Shown one piece after another: positions 26,401 through 38,400 of a stretch of 64,000 nucleotides of DNA. The stretch lies in the NCBI GenBank assembly GCA_026874595.1, contig CM049313.1:63986159-64050158 (forward strand), written 5' to 3'. Numbering within the stretch: position 1 is the first letter of the stretch; each line of letters opens with the position of its first letter. Source of the stretch: Sipunculus nudus. Its lineage: Eukaryota; Annelida; Sipuncula; Golfingiida; Sipunculidae. A program made the translations under genes and the position numbers. Below the pieces are notes generated by a model. It did not search any database and was not told the origin of the DNA. It saw nothing but the letters and a program-made list of their open reading frames with translations.

Positions 26401-29400
26401 AAATATGATTTGGGAAAGAGGCACATGCTTGTTTTGTGTGGTAATAAGTATAAGCTTTATTATGAGTTGTTGGTGTTTAGCTTATGTATGATTTTGATAG
26501 TATCTTTGGAGACAGGGAAGAGGATTGTTTTCATTTATTTTATTAACAAATGGAGTGCTATTGTCACACAGATTCTGACTTGGCCATATAACTTATAAGC
26601 AGCACATATTAAAAAAGAGTTTAACTATTTATTAAAATTTAATAACAAATATTGTGCCAATATAATTTTTATTTAAAAAAAATAATAAGAAAATCATATG
26701 ATTTTTTAAAATAAAATATAACTGAAATGATTATTGAAACAATATTATAGAATATATTCATGAATGCATTCATGAATACATTTTGAAAGTATCTGCACTG
26801 GTATTCAAATACTTTCATTTTTACCTGAATTCCCATTCTTATGCAATAAAATTTTTTAATGCAGTACATATTCATATTCCAGGGTTCATACACTTATCAT
26901 TAGAAAAATTTCAAGCACTTTTCAAGCACTTTTCAAGGACCTGAAAAGTATTTTCAAGGACATCAAAATTTATGGACCGTCAGTGCTCCCTCACCCATGC
27001 ATGTTGCCGACATCGAAACTCTTGTAACACAAAATGCAATATAATATTTATAATGAGGAGATGGGCCATACAGTGTGATAAAAAGGCTAGGAAAGGTAAA
27101 ATAAGTAATAGTTATAAGGAAAAGACTCAGAAAAGTAACAAATTTAACTGAAATCTACACTAATAGCAATTGAAGCGCCTGTTAATACCTTTCGGTATGG
27201 CCAGTTGCGGTTTAATACACAACGGCCCATTGTTTTAACTTTACATTAACAAGTGACCCATGGGTCATGACGCTCAGCTGCCAAGCATGACCTGTGACAT
27301 CATGGAGATTCACAACTTCCAGTCAAATTTTGAAGAACCAATTTGTTGAAAATTTTCTATGACAACAGAAATATATATCACCTATGTCTGGTTAAAACAC
27401 AGTGAATTGATGGTCTGAGGAAAATGCATGATTGTTAAGCTATCAGGAACTATTCCAACAGCTTGCTTGAAACCTGTCAGTCTCAAAGGAACACCACAAA
27501 GGGCAAATATAAGATCAAAATATATAGCAAAATTCAAGGAAATACATGCAAGAATTATTGAGAAACAGCTGCTTCTGCATGAATTTTTATTCAATACAAG
27601 CCAACTGTACTGCACTTTTATAAATGATGGTAATATTTATTCAGAAATATTAGACCCAATCCTTTACAAGATTACATAAATATATATCCAACTGCATTCA
27701 CTTTAACTGTTCTTGAGATAATATGATCAAAAGGAATTAAAAGATAGTTGCCTGGTGGCCATATGGGACTTCTGACAAGTCTGAAATCAGACAACAAACA
27801 TTCTTTAAATCGGACCAAACATTAAAGAAAAATTACTGAAACTGCACTGAAGAAGAATTTCTAAGGTGGCTAACTGGCAGACATAATGGATTTCTGACAA
27901 GTATGACATTTGATATCCCACATTCTCCAATAAGAGACCAAACTTGGGGCAAATTATCCAGTAATGAATGCCCAAAATAATTCAAAAGGCATGTCCAGGC
28001 CCTCATATCAGATTTATAGATATGCAATTGTAAAAAGTGTAAGTCCAATATTTTTTATTATCACTCTGCTTTTCAATGGGGTCAGCAGGGTAGGTAAACT
28101 GCCAAACCTGAAAGAAAAGAAATGCAGAAAGCATGACTAAGAGTCTTGAAATAAAACAAAAAGCCATCCTAAATCAAGGTACACATCCACATATAATGAG
28201 AACAAACACTTGCTTTTATATGTGGTGATATATATTAAAATATTCAGATATCTAGGAAACTAAGTTTATTGCTAGGATTCCATAAAATAAACTGCAAAAT
28301 GTTCCCATCATCTTATAAATCAGTAGCTAAACCTTAACACTTAACTCTCATAGTCTTAATGCCTGGCTGAAGTATTCCAACAACAGTGTTTTTGTTATGA
28401 AGTAAAGAGGTACTTTATCACTGAGCCTTATCACTTAATAGGCTGATACAGAAGGGAGTCATATGTCACCAGTGTCACTCACAATTACAGCCACACAGGG
28501 AGATGTACCAGCTGGAGTGGGATGGTTATATATACAAGAAAAATAGAGATGGTCTATAAAATAAGTAATTGTGAACATCCCTGACCTATGACCTTGGCCT
28601 TTTGCCCATAAATCAACTGGATTCTTTCTAAATGATGGGTAACTACTAACCACTTAAATCTGGTGTAATTACTTGGCAACCAATGGGTGAATAACTTTGA
28701 CCTGCAACCTTTAACCTGCTGACCAGCTGACCCCAAAATCAATAAGTTATTTATTCAAGCAAAAAGACTCATAAATATGAAGTTTGAGTCAAACTGAGTG
28801 ATGCATAGATGTGGCATATGTGAAAGACTGAAGGTTTGGGTTGAACAGTTACACTTGAAATATGCTCACAAGCATTTAGAACAATTGAATATTGTGACCT
28901 TGACCTTTGACTTTTTGACCTCAACATCAACAGGCTTCTTCCCTTATTGGTAGGTAAGCCATATAAGACAGATGGAAGGTACAGATTGAAAAGTTTGCCT
29001 GAAAATGACTCCATGCAAGAAGTGGGTGCTGTGAACTTGACCTTTGACCTCAAAAATCAACAGGTCTTTTCCCCTGTTGGCAGAGAAGCGATATCAGTGC
29101 TAGAAGGTTTGGAATGAAAAGTCTAGCTTGAAATGTGTCCACAACCTTTTCAAAGAAGTGGATCCTGTGACCCTGACCTTTGACCTTGTGACCTCAAAAT
29201 CTGTAGGATTCTTCTCCAACTTAGTAGGTGAGCTATATGTGAAAAATCAAAGAATTGGGATGAAAGGGTTGGCTTAAAATGCATCCACAGGCTTTTCAAA
29301 GAAGAGGCTCCTGTGACCTTGACCTTTGACCTTTTGACCTCAAAAAAATTATGGTTCTTCCCCTGTTGGTAGGTGAGCTGTATGTGAAAGATGGATGGTT

Positions 29401-32400
29401 TGGGATGAAAATTTTGTCTCAAAGAGTTATTTCTGGGGGGTGCAAACACACCCCATAACTTCGAGAATATAGGTCGCAGTGACCTAATTTCAGGTTTGCA
29501 AGGAGATCTTTTTATAACCTCTAAGACTGCATAGGGTTCATGGCCCTAGCCCCTACGGTTACGATTTGTGCCTTGCTAACGGCCGGACGGCCGGCCGGAC
29601 GGCCGGCCGGACGGACAGACGGAAGGACGATGGACAAAGACCCATCGCTATAGCCCAGCATGACTGAAAGTCAGCTGAGCTAAAAATGATCACTCATCTT
29701 TGGCATGACCTTGACAGATTTAACTAATCTGATAACGAGGGTCTATATGATAAAACCTATAATTTCTTGAATAGGGATCTCTGATTTGCCGACTAGCTCA
29801 AACTTTAGCAAATTATATGCTCCAACAGAAGGGGTGCCTAAAAACTCCAACAGTTTGGCGATCGTTGATGATATTCATTTAAGTTTTCAACGGCAAAAAA
29901 AAATCAATAAAAGCCTGTAATGTGTTACCCTTATACGATATTTGGGTATACTATTATGAAATTATTCAAAACAATACTAGTAAAACTTCGTATCAGCACG
30001 TTTAATATTACGACCTTGTCATGCACGAGGTTTCTGCCGTTTACCGCCAAGTCACAGACCGCACGTGTCAAGAATGGCCGGGCAACACCTGTGAAGGTCG
30101 TTATCTAACAATCACAGACGCAGCCATAATTCTATTCAAACCTGTCCAATATTTCATTATAACTAACAGTGTGAAGTCTTATTTAAAAAAACTCTTATGG
30201 TGAGCTTTATGCAAACGTTATGCAGGGCAAGGAGGGGACCGATGCTGGAAGCTGTATATGTTGCTGATCACTCTTTAAACTTCCAGCGTACTACGCTTAC
30301 AAACGGGTATCACATCGCAACAAAAATGTGATTTCCCCCACGTATCCAAGCCTTTTACAAACTGACGACAAAGTATGTGAATAAACGTCATGCAGTAGCT
30401 GCCAAACACCTTTACCTATTTCAGACAAACAGTATTTATCTTTAGTTAGATTGACCAGGCATGAAAACTGTACTTCGCTGATCAGTGGTCTTAGTGAGCT
30501 ATCAAATGACGATCACTGCGCGTACACGTGGAATGCGCAGGTACCAAGATAAAAAGAAAAATGCAACCCATAGGTAAACTGAAAAACCTTTAACCAAAAC
30601 AAAGTCGGATCGGGTTCGTTGGGGAAATATGACCCCTCTGATATAATTATTATCGCCGAGTTACCAATGTAAAATGTAAAGTTAACTTGATTTAAACAAT
30701 ATATTCTACTGAGCGAATTAGTTTTATATTATTATTATCCCTCAGATTCGAATTTTTCCCATCATGTATTTTTCACACATTTTATTCCCCTGGTTTGTTC
30801 CCAGATAATTATTTCATTTGGGCACATCTTCTCAATAGCTATATCAATAATCTCTGTAGTATTACATTTCAATTTAAATTATAAATCTTGAGAAAATACT
30901 TATGTGAACCCGCCTAGCGTGTACTGAGTTTTCAATTAAAGAGCTTTTACACGTACCTCGGGGGAAATCTCCGCGATCTATTCAGTAAAGCAGCTCACTT
31001 AGTATTTGATAAGAAGCATGGTTATTACTCTAGTATGTTAACTTGTTACAACGTCATTTTCACCGCCCAGTCTCATTCATACACGATTGGGTTCATTCTA
31101 TTTCATACATTTGATTGACATAGAGATGCCCGAAAGTCGATATTAAAATACAAGGTATGCATAAACACAACATACACCAAACTCTTTCACAAAATTTTAT
31201 TTTTCAAGCACTTTTCCAAAGCACTTTGAAATTGAAATGACTAAATTCAAGCACTTTTCAAGGTTTTCAAGGTGCGTACGAACCCTGTATTCGTATTCAA
31301 ATACATTTGCAAAGCATTCGCACCATGTCTAGTATTTATTCAGTTTTAGCCAAACAAAGATGTTGAGAATCCAGAATATACAAAATTCACAAATTTAAAT
31401 AATGATCATAAGTACCTGGTTTTATGGCTTTTATTTATATTAAAAAGAAATAAATGTAATATATTCACTTTGGACTACTTTCACATCAATCTACACACTA
31501 GACACAGTAGGAATCTAGATTAATATTATCAACTGCATCTTTGTCTATCATTAATTTCCTTCATATGATCCCCAATGATTAGTAATGAATAATATGATTT
31601 ATACTTTTATCATTGAAATTTCACAGAAAAATACCATAGGTGACTGCATGGTGTTATTTGGAATAACATTGACATGACATTCTATCCATCCATACAAGAT
31701 TCTTACATCATCAGTAACTGCAAGTTAATTTCTGTTACTCATCAACTAACAAATTCCTTTTCTATTAATTTTTCTTTAATTTGTTATAAAAAACCAATAC
31801 AAAATTATTAATTTATTGTTTATTGTTATGTTGTTTTTCAAAACAACTACTAGACGAGTTGGGTTGGACACCTGGATCAACTGTGGCTGGGCATTAGCTG
31901 CCTGGCTGCCCTAGTGTATGCTTCGCTCAAGCATGCATAATCTGATGAAAGGTCAACAAGGTCAACATACAGGTGACTGAAGAGGGGCTGGATTAAGCCT
32001 AGGTCTGACATGGTCTCATATAAACATTAATAAAAGCTACAATATTTGGCCAATTTCTTTCAGCTTTCTAAACTACAAAGATGAAATCCTTATGTGTGCA
32101 TGATATAAAAATTATATCAACAGTGCTCTCACGAAACAAACGTGCCATGGTCAAATTGGGCAAAATTTAAGGTACTAATTTTATATTTCTACTAATAACT
32201 TATAAAATTTGAAAAATTCAGAACTAATTTTTGGTATTCAATTGAATCTTGATTAAATAATGTTACATCCCTGACAAAAAATCTCTAGCTTCAGCAATCC
32301 TCTTGTTAAGGGAGTAAATATATTTCTTGATTTTTTTAAAAGTGCTTTATGTTTGGGCCCATAACTTAAAACAATAACGCAATACTGACATCATTTCTGG

Positions 32401-35400
32401 CATGTGCATAGCGAATGTATAGAAAAATATGTATATTACCGTAAATCTTGTTTTTACGTCCACACGTGTATTTATAGCCGCACCCTGAGTTTGCAAGGTC
32501 TCTTAAAGGAGCTCCCACGGAGGGCCAAATACCCAAAACCCCCCTTAAAGGCCGCACCTAGACTCCGTCTCTGGCCTGAGGGTAAGATTATTAGCTGCAC
32601 GTAGCAAAATAAATCAGACATAGCTGCTTTAATGAAGACTAGAATAAAAAGTATTAATTACAGAGGTTAAATATGTTGCCAGATTACGTATATTAAATAT
32701 ATTTAACGCTCAAGATGGGGACAAAATATCTGTATGTTACTCACGACTTTTACACATAGATTGGTAGGCATTTATCAGAAAAAGAAAGATTCCCCGAACG
32801 ATCGTTTCGTTTGAATGGTGGTTACGCAAAACGATTCTTGTATGCATCAAAACGCTTCTTTGTATGTACGTCGATTGTCAAAGACCATAGTATGAACACT
32901 GAATTGAAGTTTATATGTACATTTATTGAAGCAAAAAGCCTGATACTATCCGATATTATGTACCATCACGCAGTAGCGTTCAGGGGGCGACATGATGGCT
33001 AAGACTTCTGAAACTGTCAGATTTTCAATCTGCAGGAACTTAATCACGGCTCATGGTATACATATAAAAATTTTAATGTAGAACCTTGACATGTATATCT
33101 TTCGTGCGATATATAACTGTTTATAAACAAGGGACCTATGGGTCACGACGCTCAGCTGTTATATATGATAAAAAAATATTATTTAGAAATGAGGCACATG
33201 CTGGTTTTGTGTGGTAATAAATATAAGCTGTATTATGAGTTGTTGTTGTTTAGCTTATGTATGATTTTGATAGTACCTTTGGAGACAGGGAAGAGGATTT
33301 ATTTCATTTATTTTATTAACAAATGGAGTACTACTGTCACACAGATTTTGACTTGGCCATATAACTTATAAGCAGAACATATAATATAAGAGTTTAACTA
33401 TTTATTAAAAAAATTACAAATATTGTCCCAAATATAATTTTTATTAAAAATAATAAGAGAATCATATGATTTTTTAAAATGAAATATAACTGATATGATT
33501 ATTAAAATAATATTAAAGAATATATTCATGAATGCATTCATGAATACATTTTGAAAGTATTTGCATGAGTATTCATATACTTTCATTTTTACCTGAATTC
33601 CCATTCTTTATGCAAGAAATTTTATAATGGAGTACATAATCATATTCGTATTTAAATACAATTACAAAGTATTCGCACCATGTCTGATATTTATTCAGTT
33701 TTCACCAAACAATGATGTTGAGAATCCAGAATATACAAATTTCACACATTTAAATAATGATCATAAGTACCTGGTTTTATGGCTTTTATTTATATTAAAA
33801 AATAACTGTAAAAAATTCATTTTGGACTAATTTCACATCAATGTATACAATAGACACAGTAGGAATCTAGATTAATATTATCAACTGCATCTTTGTCTAT
33901 CATTAATTTCCTTCATATAATCCTTAATGATTAGTAATGAATAATATGATTTACTTCTTTATCATTAAAAATGAACTGAAAAATGCCATAGGTGACTGCA
34001 TGGTGTTATTTGGAATATGTGACATTCTACCCATCGATACAAGATTCTTATATCATCAGTAACTGCAACTTAATTTCCTGTTATTATAAACTAACAAATT
34101 CCTTTTCTATTTTTCTTTAATTTGTTATTAAAAACCAATAAAAATTTATTAATTTATTGTTTATTGTTATGTTGTTGGTTACAACTACTAGATGAGTTGG
34201 GTTGAACACCTGGATCAACTGTGGCTGGCCATAAGCTGCTTGGATTCTCCCCTCAAGCGTGCATAATTTGATGAAAGGTCAACAAGGTCAACATACAGAT
34301 GACTCAAGAGGGGCTGGAGAGAGCCAAAGTCTGACAGGGTCTCATAAAAAACATTAATAAAAGCTACAATATTTGGCAAATTTCTTTCAGCTTTCTAAAC
34401 TAAAAAGCTGAAATCCTTATGTGTGCATGATATGTAAATTATATCAACAGTGCTCACAGGAAACAAACGTGCCTTGGTCACAGTTGGGCAAAATTTAAGG
34501 TACTAATTTTATATTTATACTAATAACTTATAAAATTTGAAAAATTCAGAACTAATTTTTGGTATTCAATTGAATCTTGATTAAATAATGTTACATCCCT
34601 GACAAAAAAAATCTCTAGCTTCAGCAATGCCCTTGTTAAGGGAGTAAATATATTTCTTGATTTTTTACGAAGTGCATTATGTTTGGGCCCATAACTTAAA
34701 AAAATACACAATACTGACATCATTTCTGGCATGTGCATAGTGAATGTATAGAAAAATATGTATATTATATATGATCAAAGTCAGATCAGTGGTTTTGATA
34801 TTAGGCAGTCTTAAAGTGTAACATTGGGTTTTTAATGGAAAAATGAAGTTTTTCATTGATATCTCGAAGGAATTAAGTCCTAGTGACCAAATTCTTGGCA
34901 TGGTAGAGGATTTTGGAGAAATCTAACTGTATGCCAAATTTAAGGAACTTAGAGCTGAAGCTCGGGAGCTGAGCTCTAGCAAACTGCATAACACTAGCAA
35001 TATGTGACATGGTGCTTGAAAACTTGAATAAAATCTACAGTTTTTTATCAACTGGTTTCAAATTTTTGGTGTTAACAGTTGAAATGCTAACAAAAACATG
35101 CTGTGAAAATTAAATCCACAGCAGTTACAGCAAAAAAACGTGCCATGGTCAAAGTTGGGCAAAATTTAAGGTACCAATTTTTTATTTTTGCTAATATTTT
35201 TAAAAATTTAAAAGGTTTTGATCTAATTTTGGGTATTCAATTTAATTTTGATTAATAAAAGTAATATTACTGGAAAAAAAGTGCTAAGCTTTATCAAGTT
35301 TTGTGTTAAGTGATAAAATTTCTTTCCTGATTATTTACAAAATGCATTATGTTTGGGCCCATAACTTTTTTAAATTAAATAATACAGACCTAATTTCTGG

Positions 35401-38400
35401 CATGTACATAGGAATTATATAGAGGATTATTTATAGGAAATATGAGGAAAAACAGATGAGTGGTTTTGATATTAGGCAGTCCTAAAGTGTTAAAATAGGT
35501 TTTTAATAAAAAATTGAGGTTTTTCCTTAATTTCTCAAAGGAATGAAGTTGCAAAGACCCAGTTTTCGGCTTGGTAGGAGATCTTGGGGACATCTAACAT
35601 TATGCTGAATTTTGGATTCCTAGGTCTTACGGTTTCAAAACGTGCCACATCTACGGACGGACGGACGGACGGACGGACAGACGGACGGACGACGGACAAT
35701 GGACCACGACTATAGCTCAGATGACTTATAGTCAGCTGAGCTAAAAATCTTGGTAATTGTCACCAAATAATACGTTTGAAACACCCCTGCTGTAACACAG
35801 GGGCCCACTTCGTTGGGCATGGTCAAGCAACATTGAAATAAATGCCTACTTTAAACTCATTTGCAGCATTATTTAGCAACGATTATTTGTTTAGAAAGTA
35901 TAATGAATAAAAAGCTGACATCGTAAAGAGTCGCACAATGGCTGACGATCGTTTTAAAATCAAGTTTGAGTGCCGCCATGTGCTGAAACTCCCTGGTGTT
36001 CTGCTAAGAATATTTTGAACGGCTGTATGCAGTGGGTATGGGTAGTAAACAGAACAGCCACCTATTCCGTCCCAGTGTGCCTTGCGCAAACGCTAACTTG
36101 ACAAGACGGCTCCCCACACGTAAACTTTCTTGAGGAAAAAACTTGCTTACCTCGACCGGCCATTTTAATTTCACTTTAAAATCACTCGTTTTCACGCGTT
36201 ATGTTTGCTATACGTGCGTATCTCGACAAGGTAACTTCAGTTATTTTGATATTTAGTTAAGTTGGCCAGCGATGTTTTCAAACGCATCGGCAAATGCTGA
36301 CATGGAGCGATGTCAACGAACGATGTGACGATGATAATACCGAAGTTACCGGTATGAAAATGATTCGAATCTTCTTAGTAATTCAAGAAATGGAATTTTC
36401 ATCATAGATTAAGATTTCAAAATATTACTTTTAGAATTTAAATATACAGTGACTTTAAATGGATCATCAGAATATTTCTATCCAAAATATATTGGAAAAT
36501 CAGTAGCAAACAAGAATACGGCACGGCATGTAAAATCTGTATATTCACCAAATTCCATCGGCTGTAGTGACATGTTCTACCATTTATATCTACAAGCGGG
36601 TTTCCCCTCTAACACTATTTCCATTTATACAATATATTCGTGATTGTATAAAAAAACAAAGATTAAACAGAAGTAAATGACCGGGCTATACGCATTCAAG
36701 GATGAAGGTTTTCCAGAAACATGACATGGGGGCGAGAAGATGGGCCATTCAATATTGAGGTACATGTATCAGACATTATAAAAAAATGTCAGTAAGTAAC
36801 CTGCTAAATTTGAATTTTTATAGAGGTTTTATAGTGTTCTAAATTACATATTTTGATTTTCTGAATTCTTTTTATAAACAACATAAATTCCAAGGCAATC
36901 CGGCTCAGTCAAAGGTATGACCAGTAATATCGATTTTTTCTAACAGACGTCACCACTAGTCCTCACCATGAATAATCTCATTCATTTTAATCTCGTAATA
37001 AGTGTTGTTATTGTTCAATGTTTATTGTTATTGTTCAATTGATTGCATATAATTATTATATTTGATATGAACATTTAGACTATACAATTTTATACAATAA
37101 ATCTGTGACTACAAAGAGTATTTCCTCTGTGGTGTGCTTGATCTCCTATTATCGCCCAAAGGAGCGCCATGTCCGGAAGAGAGTTCTTCTCACAGTTCAT
37201 TTCTGATAAACCATCTATTTATGGCCGCATCCCGAGTTCAGAAAAAAAGTTGAGATTTTTTATTTTGAGTCTGTTTTTAAGGCCGCGGCGATAAAAACAG
37301 GATATATGGTATATATGATCAAAGTCAGATCAGTGGTTTTGAAATTAGGCAGTCTTACAGTGTAACAAGGGGTTTTTAATGGAAAAATGAAGTTTTTCAT
37401 TAATATTTCGAAGGAATTAAGTCCTAGAAATAAAATTCTTGGCATGGTATGGGATTTTGGAGACATCTAACTGTATGCTAAATTTAAGGAACTTAGAGTT
37501 AAAGTAGGAGATTTTTGGGACATCTGACTTATAGTCAGCTGAGCTAACAAGATCTGAGATCTTACCAACTTACAGAATGAAGACACATTCACTATTCCAA
37601 TCCCATTAAGAACAATAGGATATATTAAAGATGTTCATCTGTGACACATGTTCATCTGCCCTGCCTCTATGCTTTATGCTGCAGATGCACCTCACCTGGG
37701 TGCATATAAGGTTGACAACCACCCACATGGTAACTGTCAACATAACAGCTGCCCACCAGACAGTTGTAGTCAAGGCAGTTGCCCACAAGACAACTTCCCA
37801 CAAGACAGCTGCCAATAAGACAACTACCCACAAGACAGTTTCCCACAAGACAACTGCCCACAAGAAAGCTGCCAAAAAGACAACTGCAGCCAAGACAGTT
37901 GTCAACAAGACTACTGCCTGTAAGACAATTTCCGGCAATTTTTGCCCATAAGACAGCTGCCTATAAGACAACTTCCCAGGTGACAGATGCCCACAAGACA
38001 ACTGCCCACCAGACTACCGTCAAAAGACAACTACCCTCAAGACAAACTGCCCAATAGACAACCATCCACAAGACAGCTGCCCAAAATTCAACAGCCTTAA
38101 AGACAACTGCCCACAAGACAACTGTTTCGTGGACAGTTGTCACATGATCAGCTTACCTGTATCTGGTATTTGACTTTCCCAGCATAATGCACAACAGTGA
38201 AGGCATTTTCTCTCATCTGAGGAACCTGGTAGTACTGGTTACTCTGATGTTGTCTGTGAAACTTGTCCAGCAAAGATTCATTTGTGCCTCCTGGGAAACT
38301 ACAAAGCCAACATAAATGATAAACAATTTATTTTTAACTGCATAATAAACATACACAGTGATATTTTCCTCCCATACTGTCATCTTCCCTTTCATTAAGA

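Larger units (their letters stand above)
26880..31287. mobile_element. hAT-like non-autonomous element inserted in A3
   Basis: Ends CAGGGTTCATAC at left and, in reverse, CAGGGTTCGTACGCACC at right, followed by CTTGAAAAGTGCTTGAA-like subterminal repeats at both ends. Flanked by TATTC at 26875-26879 and 31288-31292. Uninterrupted A copies (about 2957 and 33643) read CATATTCGT through the site, so only one TATTC pre-existed. Element A6 is nested inside. No transposase frame seen. Confidence 0.75.
32439..37309. mobile_element. D2: TA-target DNA transposon inserted in A3
   Basis: Ends CCGTAAATCTTGTTTTTA at left and, in reverse, CCATATATCCTGTTTTTA at right, each flanked by TA. Uninterrupted A sequence at about 34758 reads GTATATTATATATGATC, the expected empty site with a single TA. 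CCGCACC or GGCCGC motifs lie inside both ends. The interior includes element A4 and a region (35835-36555) matching D1. No long transposase frame. Confidence 0.78.
26354..37545 (+). mobile_element. A3: family A element split by two later insertions
   Basis: Starts AACAAGGGACCCATGGGTCA with CTCAGCTG after it. A-type sequence covers 26354-26879, resumes at 31288 after a hAT-like insertion, stops at 32438 at transposon D2, and resumes at 37310 to the terminal GTCAGCTGAGCTA at 37545. Joining the three parts follows the order in A1 and A4. Its 3' hairpin left arm is partly lost and the GGAC tract is absent. Confidence 0.75.

Noticed and set aside
28020-28110. Minus-strand segment with a good acceptor (CTTTCAG) and an open frame starting [13 protein letters not shown]
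   Set aside because: No donor before the stop, and MYO9 exons 10 and 11 already join in phase without it.
37631-38143. Overlapping frames on both strands with HKTTAHKTAA-type or pentapeptide-like repeats
   Set aside because: All frames stay open because the underlying minisatellite period is 15 bp; no start or splice context supports coding.
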